6,969 bases of DNA from an uncultured Eubacteriales bacterium (GCA_934552695.1 CAKTER010000084.1:1-6969), one strand, 5' to 3'. Positions 1 to 5,448 are shown, counted from the first letter of the stretch. Made by a program: numbers and translations. Notes: a model not told the origin generated them from the sequence alone.

Positions 1-2
1 CG

Positions 3-167
3 TTGGCCTATGCTATCTTAGAGGAGCGGGGCCCGGACCACGACAAAACCTTTGTGGCCGAGGTACGGCATCGGGGCGAGGCCTTGGGGCGGGGCGAGGG
101 CCACAGCAAAAAGGAAGCCGAGCAGGCGGCGGCCCTGGCGGCCCTGCATAAGCTGGGCCAGCTGTGA
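3..167 (+). CDS. rnc: Ribonuclease III, C-terminal fragment (5' end outside window)
   Basis: This is the last 54 codons of an open frame that enters from the left edge and stops at TGA 165-167. RNase III cuts double-stranded RNA and matures rRNA and some mRNAs in the cytoplasm. The visible part is the second half of the double-stranded RNA-binding domain: a strand segment (KTFVAEVRHRGEALGRG) followed by the hallmark GHSKKEAEQAAALAAL, where the SKKEAEQ lysines contact the RNA backbone and the helix packs on the sheet. The catalytic RNase III domain would lie to the left and cannot be checked. The protein ends a few residues after the domain, as is usual for the family. A terminator follows 37 bases later, so this is the last gene of its transcription unit. 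In many Firmicutes smc follows rnc; it does not here. Another dsRBD protein is possible but less likely. Confidence 0.85.
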   Translation: MAYAILEERGPDHDKTFVAEVRHRGEALGRGEGHSKKEAEQAAALAALHKLGQL

Positions 168-204
168 GGCGGAGGAAGGCGCAACAGAGACCGAAAAGAA
201 TAAG

Positions 205-235
205 AAAAGGCTCTGCCGGGAGGCAGGGCCTTTTT
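205..235 (+). terminator. Intrinsic terminator after rnc
   Basis: A nine-base-pair GC-rich stem (209-217 with 222-230, one G-U pair) has a GGGA loop at 218-221. Four As at 205-208 lie before it and five Ts at 231-235 after it. On the minus strand the same hairpin has one A-C mismatch but ends in TTTTC, so it may also stop transcription coming from the LOG gene. Confidence 0.9.
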
Positions 236-240
236 GCTGT

Positions 241-330
241 GCCGGGAGAAAGAGAAGCGGGGAGAGCGGGGGAGCAGAAGGAAGGGAAGAAAGCCCGGTG
301 AAAAAGGGCGGGAAGGGCGAAGAAAACGGG
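241..330. other. Polypurine/polypyrimidine tract between convergent genes
   Basis: By hand count these 90 bases hold 33 A, 45 G, 11 C and 1 T on the plus strand (87% purine). No gene, clean hairpin or repeat unit is visible. Read from the minus strand, the LOG transcript would continue here as a C/U-rich, G-poor RNA, the composition typical of Rho-loading sites. The composition is direct observation; the Rho role is inference. Confidence 0.5.
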
Positions 331-870
331 TCAGGGAGAAGCGGCCAAAATGGCGGCAATATCTGCCAGATTGTCGGCAAAATAAATGCCCTGCTGGCGT
401 TTTGGCGACGAAAGCCCCGTTTCAATCATCCGGGTCAGCAACGCCTGCAAGGGGGCGTAGTAGCCGTTCAGATTATACAAAATGCAGGGGGCGGCCAGGT
501 GGCCTAACGATACTTGGGACATCACCTCGGTGATTTCTTCCAGGGTACCGGTGCCGCCGGGAAAGGCAATGAACGCATCCCCCAGCTCTATCATTTTGGT
601 TTTCCGTTGGGCCATGGTCTCGGTAACAATGAGCTGGGTCAAGCCCTCTAGCTGCAATTCCTCTTCCACAAAAAAGCGGGGCTCTACACCAATCACCGGG
701 GCCCGTGCGGCCAAGGCACTTTGGGCCAACCGCCCCATCAGCCCGGTTTTGGAGCCGCCATAAATCAGGGTGTGGCCGTTTTGGCCGATAAAGCGGCCCA
801 GCTCCTCTGCGGCCAGGGCCAGGGCGGGGGTGGTGCCGGGATTGGCACCCAGATAGACGGTGATGTTCAT
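331..870 (-). CDS. LOG family protein (nucleoside 5'-monophosphate phosphoribohydrolase, TIGR00730-type Rossmann fold)
   Basis: The 179-residue product matches the LOG family, formerly called lysine decarboxylase-like. Characterised members release the free base from cytokinin or other nucleoside 5'-monophosphates; in bacteria without cytokinins the likely role is nucleotide salvage or clean-up in the cytoplasm. The Rossmann N-terminus is MNITVYLGANPG. A phosphate-binding YGGSKTGLMG lies at 37-46, MAQRKTKM carries the catalytic arginine near 89, and the signature PGGTGTLEE is at 104-112. Length is normal for the family. The start is the ATG at 868-870 because AAAGGAGA sits just upstream of it; the longer frame to 933 has no such site. 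No convincing promoter of its own is seen between the upstream terminator (961-997) and the start, so it may depend on read-through from the protease gene. The stop is TGA at 331-333. No lysine decarboxylase activity is expected. Confidence 0.9.
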   Translation of the reverse strand: MNITVYLGANPGTTPALALAAEELGRFIGQNGHTLIYGGSKTGLMGRLAQSALAARAPVIGVEPRFFVEEELQLEGLTQLIVTETMAQRKTKMIELGDAFIAFPGGTGTLEEITEVMSQVSLGHLAAPCILYNLNGYYAPLQALLTRMIETGLSSPKRQQGIYFADNLADIAAILAASP

Positions 871-883
871 ACAAATCTCCTTT
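871..883 (-). promoter_or_regulatory. Ribosome binding site that fixes the LOG start
   Basis: Read on the minus strand, AAAGGAGA lies about five bases before the ATG at 870. It supports this start over an in-frame upstream codon at 933. Confidence 0.75.
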
Positions 884-960
884 CGATGCTGCCGGAAAGG
901 GGCGTTTTCGTCGAGGCAAACAGAAGTGTGCATACCCGTTGGGAGGGTGGTTGCTGTTTA

Positions 961-997
961 TAAAAAGAAAGGGAAATACAGCGGGTGTACTTCCCTT
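961..997 (-). terminator. Intrinsic terminator after the S1C protease gene
   Basis: On the minus strand a 12-bp stem (986-997 with 969-980, one G-U pair that would be an A-C mismatch on the plus strand) closes a five-base loop (981-985) and is followed by TCTTTTTA (968 down to 961). The wobble shows it is meant for minus-strand RNA. It lies 61 bases beyond the protease stop and before the LOG gene. Confidence 0.85.
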
Positions 998-1058
998 GCA
1001 TGGATGGGGGACGGGGCCGGCTCCGGAACACGCCGGGAACCGTTTGGCTTTGGCCCGG

Positions 1059-2405
1059 TCAGGCCTTTACGTTGATTTCCACCGGCTGGCTCCAAGCGGA
1101 AACATGGCCGTCTACTACGGCGGCTACCCGGACAAAGGCGTGAAGGGTCTTGCGGCCCTGGAGGGTCAGCCCAAAGCAGTAGGGATAGTTCCAGGCCCAG
1201 TAATCGTTGTCGGCCAGGGGGCTATCCAGCGGGGTGTATTCCCCCTCCCGGCTGTCGCTGACGGCAACCACATAGTATTTGGCGTTGGGCAAAAACTCCC
1301 AGTTTACATAGACTTGATTCCCCTCCTGGGTTACGGACAGGTGCCGGGGCGGGGTGGGCGTGTGATAGGCCTTGTTAAATTCCGAAAGTGTGAGGGGCTG
1401 GCTGCGGTCGATGCGGGCAATGGCCTCAGCCCGCTGAGCCATTTGGTAGGTGGCTCCGGCATCGGTGGTAACGGAGAAGGAAACCACGCCTACCACCTCC
1501 CCGGCTTCGTTGACCACGGGGCCGCCGCTGTTTCCGGCGTGAACGGCGGCGTCGGTGATGAGGTAGTCGGCGGTGGATTGGGTTACCTGGCCGGGGGTCA
1601 CGGTGTTTTGTTTCCCGGCAGGGGAACCCAAAGCCCGGATGGCGCTGCCGGGGGTCAGGCTTTTGGAGCTACCCACCGGTAGGGTGGGCAGGTTGGCCTT
1701 TTGAATTTTCAGCAGGGCCAAATCGCTGCTTAGGTCGTAGCCCAGTACGGTCACATCATCGGCATATACCGCCCCGTTGCCAAAGGTAACGGCGGCCACG
1801 GTGGCCCCGGCCAGTACATGGCAGTTGGTGACGATGACCCCGGAGGATTCCAACACAAAACCGCTGCCTTGGGTGGCGTTGGTGGTGATGGTAACCACAG
1901 AGGCAAGCAGGTCCTGAGACTCGGCCGCCGCTTGAGTGGAAATGGTCACCATGCGGGTGGCGCTGTCCCAGTTGACGCTGGCGCCGGAGCTTTCGGCAAT
2001 GGCCCGCAGGGGCACCAGCGTGCGCTCCTGCCAGATATAGGGGGCGGCGTCCAACGCATAAAACCGGGTGGAGGAGTCGCTTTTTTTGGTCAGTACATCG
2101 CTGCCGATGGTTAAAAGCAGGGTTTGGTCGTCCCGCCGGGCGGTCACGGTTTTTTCGGCGTCGTTCCAGCTGACCTGGTAGCCCAAAGCCTCGAAAATCG
2201 TTCGCAGGGGGACAAAGGCCCGGTCGTTTTTAATCTGCGGCGCTACATCGGTTTTCAGCGTTTGCCCATCCAGCTGAATGACAATCGGGGTAGCCGCAAT
2301 CGCCGGGGACGTCCCTGTGTGGGCCCGGGCGCTGACCGGCAACCCCGCCGCCAGCACAACCGCTGCCAATACACTGCCCAACCGGTTCCATCGCACCATT
2401 TTCAT
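1059..2405 (-). CDS. Secreted S1C (HtrA-like) serine protease with copper-amine-oxidase-like N-terminal domain
   Basis: The 448-residue product is predicted to be exported and to cleave proteins outside the membrane. From the ATG at 2405, a signal peptide (basic KMVRWNR, hydrophobic core, probable cut after SARA near residue 28) comes first. Next, residues about 40-157 carry two similar units, each with an (A/T)(F/L)VPLR motif and a W(N/D) motif, as in the copper amine oxidase N-terminal domain (PF07833) of clostridial secreted proteins. A trypsin-like domain follows at about 165-335 with the full triad: His196 (TNCHV), Asp228 (SSDLALLKI) and Ser293 (GNSGGPV). Residues about 350-448 look like a fibronectin type III-like beta domain ending in WSQPVEINVKA. 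No PDZ domain and no second membrane segment are seen, unlike classical HtrA/DegP. The start is uncertain: TTG 2414 and ATG 2399 are in frame, but AAAGG followed by about ten bases favours 2405. It is a single-gene unit divergent from trxA. Substrate is unknown. Confidence 0.88.
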   Translation of the reverse strand: MKMVRWNRLGSVLAAVVLAAGLPVSARAHTGTSPAIAATPIVIQLDGQTLKTDVAPQIKNDRAFVPLRTIFEALGYQVSWNDAEKTVTARRDDQTLLLTIGSDVLTKKSDSSTRFYALDAAPYIWQERTLVPLRAIAESSGASVNWDSATRMVTISTQAAAESQDLLASVVTITTNATQGSGFVLESSGVIVTNCHVLAGATVAAVTFGNGAVYADDVTVLGYDLSSDLALLKIQKANLPTLPVGSSKSLTPGSAIRALGSPAGKQNTVTPGQVTQSTADYLITDAAVHAGNSGGPVVNEAGEVVGVVSFSVTTDAGATYQMAQRAEAIARIDRSQPLTLSEFNKAYHTPTPPRHLSVTQEGNQVYVNWEFLPNAKYYVVAVSDSREGEYTPLDSPLADNDYWAWNYPYCFGLTLQGRKTLHAFVRVAAVVDGHVSAWSQPVEINVKA

Positions 2406-2439
2406 AACCCCCAACCTTTCTGTAAAAAATGCTATTTTC

Positions 2440-2468
2440 AGTATATCAGAAATAAGTACGAAAAAAAA
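2440..2468 (-). promoter_or_regulatory. Possible sigma-A promoter of the protease gene
   Basis: On the minus strand a good -10 element, TATACT, lies at 2445-2440, about 35 bases before the ATG. Seventeen bases upstream there is only a T-run (2468-2463), a poor match to TTGACA. The -10 is clear; the -35 is weak, so an activator may be needed. Confidence 0.35.
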
Positions 2469-2535
2469 CCGAAGATTGTTTTAAGATGTGGAGCCTCGAA
2501 GCGAAAAAAGAGAAACCACACCGGAATTTGTATAA

Positions 2536-2545
2536 TTTGTACAAA
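2536..2545. repeat. Palindrome TTTGTACAAA, copy 1 (candidate operator)
   Basis: This perfect 10-base palindrome lies 24 bases upstream of the trxA -35 element. It overlaps a pair of direct repeats AATTTGTA (2525-2532 and 2534-2541, spaced by 9). The same 10-mer recurs at 2658-2667. A protein-binding role is inference. Confidence 0.45.
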
Positions 2546-2569
2546 AAATATAAAAATATTTGGGAAGTG

Positions 2570-2598
2570 TTGTAATTTTTCCGTTCCTTCGGTATACT
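2570..2598 (+). promoter_or_regulatory. Sigma-A type promoter of trxA
   Basis: TTGTAA (2570-2575) and TATACT (2593-2598) are separated by exactly 17 bases, in an AT-rich stretch. Transcription would start near 2605, giving a leader of about 75 bases before the trxA start codon. The leader holds a small hairpin (2639-2643 with 2648-2652) just before the second palindrome. Confidence 0.65.
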
Positions 2599-2656
2599 AA
2601 AAAAACAATCTCGTTTTCATTTTTTGCGTATATAGTAATATCCAAGGGGATACCAT

Positions 2657-2668
2657 CTTTGTACAAAG
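2657..2668. repeat. Palindrome CTTTGTACAAAG, copy 2, overlapping the trxA ribosome binding site
   Basis: This is a perfect 12-base palindrome whose inner 10 bases repeat copy 1 at 2536-2545; the two centres are 122 bases apart. Its right half runs into the Shine-Dalgarno sequence AAAGGAGG (2665-2672). In RNA it could form a weak four-pair CTTT/AAAG hairpin that would cover the start of that sequence. Confidence 0.45.
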
Positions 2669-2672
2669 GAGG
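2665..2672 (+). promoter_or_regulatory. Ribosome binding site of trxA
   Basis: AAAGGAGG, seven bases before the ATG at 2680, decides the start; the frame is open further upstream to 2560 but without a comparable site and within the promoter. Confidence 0.8.
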
Positions 2673-2679
2673 AAACGAT

Positions 2680-2988
2680 ATGACGAAGTTGACCAGTGAG
2701 AACTTTTATACGGCTATGGGACAGGGCCTGGCCCTGATTGACTTTTTCGCAGATTGGTGCGGCCCCTGCAAGGCGCAGGGCCCGGCGGTGGAGGCTTTGG
2801 CCGGAGAGTGGGAAGGCAAGGCGTTGGTGGCCAAGGTGAACGTGGACGAGGCGCCGGATGTGGCCCGGGACTTTAACGTGATGTCCATCCCCACCCTCAT
2901 TGTGTTTAAGGACGGACAGGAAGTGGAACGGACGGTGGGTGTGACCGCCAAGGCGGAGCTGGAGCGGATGCTTACGGCCCACGCCTGA
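2680..2988 (+). CDS. trxA: Thioredoxin
   Basis: The 102-residue cytoplasmic protein reduces disulfides in target proteins, using electrons normally supplied by thioredoxin reductase. The active site is the canonical WCGPC at residues 26-30 inside FFADWCGPCK. The buried Asp typical of the family is at 21 (LIDFF), and the cis-proline loop is MSIPT with Pro71. The strand VAKVNVDEAPD before it and the segment TLIVFKDGQEVERTVG after it complete the fold. Length is normal and there is no signal peptide, so the protein is intracellular. No thioredoxin reductase gene is in the window. The gene has its own promoter (2570-2598) and is divergent from the secreted protease. No classic terminator follows; a complex hairpin lies at 3003-3048. 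A paralogue used for a specific task rather than the main thioredoxin cannot be excluded. Confidence 0.95.
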   Translation: MTKLTSENFYTAMGQGLALIDFFADWCGPCKAQGPAVEALAGEWEGKALVAKVNVDEAPDVARDFNVMSIPTLIVFKDGQEVERTVGVTAKAELERMLTAHA

Positions 2989-3002
2989 GCTTTGATCGGA
3001 AC

Positions 3003-3048
3003 CGGCAGTTTTTGGGCGGCAAAAAGAGGATTTTTGTCGCCGCTGCCG
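3003..3048. other. Large bulged hairpin downstream of trxA
   Basis: An inner 11-bp stem (3015-3025 with 3031-3041, one G-U pair, loop GAGGA) sits inside an outer 6-bp stem (3003-3008 with 3043-3048). A six-base bulge lies on the left and one base on the right. No T-run follows on the plus strand, so it is not a standard terminator; it may stabilise the trxA mRNA 3' end. Its right arm overlaps the putative -35 of the next gene. Confidence 0.5.
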
Positions 3049-3061
3049 AATACGATACAAT
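3034..3061 (+). promoter_or_regulatory. Possible promoter of the P-loop gene
   Basis: TTGTCG (3034-3039) and TACAAT (3056-3061) are 16 bases apart, 58 bases upstream of the start codon at 3119. An inverted repeat, ATACCAG (3060-3066) and CTGGTAT (3087-3093), spans the expected transcription start near 3068. Confidence 0.4.
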
Positions 3062-3118
3062 ACCAGAACGAGTTTTTGGCGCACGGCTGGTATCAACACA
3101 AATAAGGAGGAGATTGCG

Positions 3119-3541
3119 ATGATTCAAATTCTTGCCGGTGCAAAAGGGGAAGGGAAAACCAAACGGCTGCTCCAAATGGCCAACGACGCCAGTAAGGTGT
3201 CGGATGGCAACGTGGTCTTTATCGACGATGACAGCCGCCATATGTATGACCTGAACTACCGAATCCGGTTTGTAGAGACCTCCAAGTTCACCATGTTGGA
3301 TCAAAACGTGTTTTTCGGCTTTATCTGCGGGATTCTTTCGCAAAACAGCGACATCGAAAAGGTGTTTATCGATGGGTTGGGCAATATTGTAAGGGATATT
3401 GACAACGACGGGATGGTACAGTTTATCCATGAGCTGGAAAAAACCTGTGCGGATCGGGACGAAAAAAATCTGGACTTTACGTTGATTATTAGTGCGCCTG
3501 TGGATACTCTGCCGGAAGAGATTAAAAAGTACATCATTTAA
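3119..3541 (+). CDS. Small P-loop nucleotide-binding protein of unknown function
   Basis: The 140-residue, probably cytoplasmic protein begins with a beta strand and a Walker A loop, GAKGEGKT at residues 7-14 (lysine 13). A likely Walker B strand is KVFIDGLGN at 81-89, with Asp85 as the candidate magnesium ligand; it falls late in the chain, as expected for a minimal one-domain P-loop fold. A further strand, FTLIISAP, is at 120-127. No helicase, kinase or ABC signature is visible. I recall similar short proteins in clostridia being labelled ATP-binding or, misleadingly, twitching motility protein PilT; it is too short for a PilT ATPase. The start at 3119 follows AAGGAGG (3104-3110) by eight bases. 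GC content is 192 of 420 bases (46%) at 3121-3540, well below the neighbours. It is a one-gene unit with a terminator directly after it. Function is not assigned. Confidence 0.8.
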   Translation: MIQILAGAKGEGKTKRLLQMANDASKVSDGNVVFIDDDSRHMYDLNYRIRFVETSKFTMLDQNVFFGFICGILSQNSDIEKVFIDGLGNIVRDIDNDGMVQFIHELEKTCADRDEKNLDFTLIISAPVDTLPEEIKKYII

Positions 3542-3552
3542 TCGCAAGAACC

Positions 3553-3583
3553 AAGGGACGCCCTGCGGGGGCGTCCTTTTTTT
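3553..3583 (+). terminator. Intrinsic terminator after the P-loop gene
   Basis: An eight-base GC stem (3556-3563 with 3569-3576), extended by a G-U pair and two A-T pairs, has the loop TGCGG and runs into seven Ts (3577-3583). It begins 12 bases after the stop codon. The next start codon is only 33 bases beyond it. Confidence 0.9.
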
Positions 3584-3601
3584 AAATAGCGCCCGATGGG
3601 G

Positions 3602-3613
3602 AAGGAGGAGAGG
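3602..3613 (+). promoter_or_regulatory. Ribosome binding site deciding the dCMP deaminase start
   Basis: AAGGAGGAGAGG lies just before ATG 3617. It rules out the in-frame ATG at 3596, which is upstream of this site, and is better placed for 3617 than for ATG 3626. Confidence 0.75.
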
Positions 3614-3616
3614 CCC

Positions 3617-4084
3617 ATGCGCCGTATGGGTTGGGATGAATATTTTTTGCAAATTGCCGAGATTGTAAAAACGCGGGCCACCTGCCTGCGGCGGCAGGTG
3701 GGGGCGGTTATTACCAAGGACAACCGGATTTTGACCACCGGGTATAACGGCGCACCCTCGGGGGTGGCGCATTGCCTGGACACGGGCTGCCTGCGGGAGC
3801 AGCTGGGCATTCCCTCCGGGGAACGGCACGAGCTGTGCCGGGCCCTCCATGCCGAGCAGAACGCCATTATTCAGGCGGCCAAGGTGGGGGTGAGCACCAA
3901 CGGGGCCACCATCTACGTAACCCTACAGCCCTGTAGCATTTGTGCCAAAATGATTGTAAATGCCGGCATTACCCGGCTGGTGTACCGGGGCGTGTATCCC
4001 GACGAGTTTTCGCTGGGGGTGCTGCGGGAAGCCGGGGTGGAGATTGTCAACTTTCCGGCGCTGACCGGGGAGGGGCAGGGATAA
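3617..4084 (+). CDS. dCMP deaminase (cytidine/deoxycytidylate deaminase family, ComEB-like)
   Basis: The 155-residue cytoplasmic zinc enzyme is expected to turn dCMP into dUMP, the substrate of thymidylate synthase. From [10 protein letters not shown] as residue 1, the GYNGAPSG loop (42-49) matches the nucleotide-binding element of dCMP deaminases. HAEQN at 78-82 supplies zinc ligand His78 and catalytic Glu80, and PCSIC at 105-109 supplies zinc ligands Cys106 and Cys109. The preceding [12 protein letters not shown] segment (65-76) with Cys53, Cys58 and Cys74 is characteristic of the ComEB branch, separating it from tRNA adenosine or cytosine deaminases. Length is slightly shorter than B. subtilis ComEB. 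No promoter is visible in the 33 bases after the upstream terminator. The gene is followed 51 bases later by a D-Ala-D-Ala carboxypeptidase gene, probably on the same transcript. No competence genes (comEA, comEC) are nearby. Confidence 0.93.
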   Translation: MRRMGWDEYFLQIAEIVKTRATCLRRQVGAVITKDNRILTTGYNGAPSGVAHCLDTGCLREQLGIPSGERHELCRALHAEQNAIIQAAKVGVSTNGATIYVTLQPCSICAKMIVNAGITRLVYRGVYPDEFSLGVLREAGVEIVNFPALTGEGQG

Positions 4085-4135
4085 ACCCGAATCCGGCCGC
4101 ATATCCTGAAGCAGAACGGTTTTGGGAGGCGGCGT

Positions 4136-5323
4136 ATGACGTTGCGACTTTGGCGGCGGGCTTTGGGCCTGACGCTGCTTATGCTGGTGGGGATGGCCTT
4201 GTTTCCGCAGGCGGCGGGGGCAACGGACTATCCCAATCGAACCGACCTGGGCCTAAACGTAAAAAGCGCTGTGCTGATGGACGTGGGGACCGGGTCGGTT
4301 TTGTATGTGCAAAATCCCGACGAGGCCCTGCCCCCGGCTTCGGTCACCAAGGTGATGACCCTGCTGCTAATCTACGAGGCCCAGGCGGCGGGGCGTTTTG
4401 GCTGGGACGACCCGGTGACCATCAGCGCCCATGCGGCGGGGATGGGCGGCTCCCAGCTGTGGCTGGAGGTGGGGGAGACCCAAACGGCGGCGGATTTGAC
4501 CAAATGCATTGCCATCGCCTCGGCCAATGACGCAGCGGTGGCTATGGCGGAGTTTGTGGCGGGCAGCGAGGACGCCTTTGTGGAACAGATGAACCGGCGG
4601 GCGGAAGAGCTGGGAATGACCGGGGCCCATTTTGTCAACGCCTGCGGGCTGGACGCCCCGGGACACCAGATGAGTGCCCGGGACATTGCCCTGGTCTCCC
4701 GGGAACTGCTGGCCCGCTTCCCGGAGGTGACGGAATATACCACCACCTGGATGGATAGCATTACCCACAAAACCCGCCGGGGCGAAACGGAGTTTGGGCT
4801 GACCAACACCAACAAAATGCTGCGGCAGTACGAGGGCACCACGGGGCTGAAAACCGGCTCCACCACCGGGGCGGGCTTTTGCTTTTCGGGCTCGGCCCGG
4901 CGGAACGGCCTGCATTTGGTGGCGGTGGTCATGGGGGCCGCCGACCCCAAGACCCGGTTTGGCGAGACCATGCGCCTGCTGGACTACGGCTTTGCCAATT
5001 ATTATGCTTGGAACGGGGACCCGGCGGGGACGGTGGCCGGGCAGGTGCCGGTGGAAAAGGGGCGGCAGGCGTTTGTAAAGGCGGTCACGGCAGAAAATGC
5101 GGCCCTGCTGTTGCCCAAGGAACAGGCGGGACAGGTAGAAACGAAGACGGAGCTGCTGCCGGGGCTGGCGGCGCCGGTGGAGGCCGGGACGGAAGTGGGG
5201 TGGCAAACCCTGTGGGTAGACGGCAAGGAAATGGGCCGGGTGGCGCTGGTAGCCGGGGAGACCTTGGAGCGGGCCACCCTGGGGGATATGGCCGGGCGGC
5301 TGCTGCGGGCCTGGACGGACTAA
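4136..5323 (+). CDS. Secreted D-alanyl-D-alanine carboxypeptidase (PBP5/DacA-like, peptidase S11)
   Basis: The 395-residue product trims the terminal D-alanine from peptidoglycan pentapeptides outside the cell membrane. A signal peptide comes first (RLWRR, then a hydrophobic stretch; probable cut after AGA at 29). The transpeptidase-like domain has all three penicillin-binding motifs: SVTK at 69-72 with nucleophile Ser69, SAN at 129-131 and KTG at 239-241. Residues about 295-380 match the beta-rich PBP5 C-terminal domain. The tail ATLGDMAGRLLRAWTD may be a short amphipathic membrane anchor; it is less aromatic than the E. coli one. The start ATG 4136 follows GGGAGG (4124-4129) by six bases. 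Length is normal. The gene lies 51 bases after the dCMP deaminase gene with no promoter between, so co-transcription is likely, and it ends at a bidirectional terminator. Whether it is the DacA, DacB or DacF type cannot be told from this window. Confidence 0.93.
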   Translation: MTLRLWRRALGLTLLMLVGMALFPQAAGATDYPNRTDLGLNVKSAVLMDVGTGSVLYVQNPDEALPPASVTKVMTLLLIYEAQAAGRFGWDDPVTISAHAAGMGGSQLWLEVGETQTAADLTKCIAIASANDAAVAMAEFVAGSEDAFVEQMNRRAEELGMTGAHFVNACGLDAPGHQMSARDIALVSRELLARFPEVTEYTTTWMDSITHKTRRGETEFGLTNTNKMLRQYEGTTGLKTGSTTGAGFCFSGSARRNGLHLVAVVMGAADPKTRFGETMRLLDYGFANYYAWNGDPAGTVAGQVPVEKGRQAFVKAVTAENAALLLPKEQAGQVETKTELLPGLAAPVEAGTEVGWQTLWVDGKEMGRVALVAGETLERATLGDMAGRLLRAWTD

Positions 5324-5348
5324 AAGAGAATAGCAAAAAATCAAAAAG

Positions 5349-5378
5349 AAAGGGCCGCCCGGGGAGGGACGGCCTTTT
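5349..5378. terminator. Bidirectional terminator between convergent genes
   Basis: GGCCG (5353-5357) pairs with CGGCC (5370-5374), and CC (5359-5360) with GG (5367-5368); a C-A mismatch lies between them on the plus strand and becomes a G-U pair on the minus strand. Flanking As pair with TTTT (5375-5378). Plus-strand RNA ends in CCTTTTGTCG; minus-strand RNA ends in CCCTTTCTTTTTG, which is the stronger tail. It serves both the carboxypeptidase gene and the minus-strand pair. Confidence 0.8.
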
Positions 5379-5421
5379 GTCGTTTTGAGGTTGAGGATGT
5401 AGGTTAAAGAGCCGGAGGGAA

Positions 5422-5444
5422 CCCGGGTTGGCTCAAAACCCGGG
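5422..5444. repeat. Inverted repeat CCCGGGTT/AACCCGGG just after the orphan gene
   Basis: Two perfect eight-base arms (5422-5429 and 5437-5444) enclose a seven-base loop and end four bases beyond the stop codon of the minus-strand gene. There is no T-run. It may be an mRNA-end stabilising hairpin placed before the terminator at 5349-5378. Confidence 0.5.
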
Positions 5445-5448
5445 CCAG

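Noticed and set aside
939..1682. Plus-strand open frame of 247 codons opposite the protease gene
   Set aside because: It is a glycine/valine-rich antisense shadow and begins in the protease terminator region; no ribosome binding site.
2536..2545. TTTGTACAAA as part of a recombination attachment site
   Set aside because: The match to phage lambda-derived att cores is limited to a few bases and no integrase or second att arm is present.
2481..2666. Minus-strand 61-codon frame in the AT-rich region between the protease and trxA genes
   Set aside because: It covers the trxA promoter and leader and has no ribosome binding site; its composition is simply that of AT-rich DNA.
3119..3541. PilT-type twitching motility ATPase
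   Set aside because: PilT is far longer and has Asp and His box motifs not found here; only the P-loop is shared.
2972..3850. Minus-strand open frame of 292 codons across trxA, the P-loop gene and the dCMP deaminase
   Set aside because: It crosses three well-supported plus-strand genes and two control regions and has no recognisable motif.
5420..5444. AACCCGGG direct repeats as an insertion-site duplication
   Set aside because: They are the two arms of a hairpin overlapping a local palindrome, and no inserted element lies between them.
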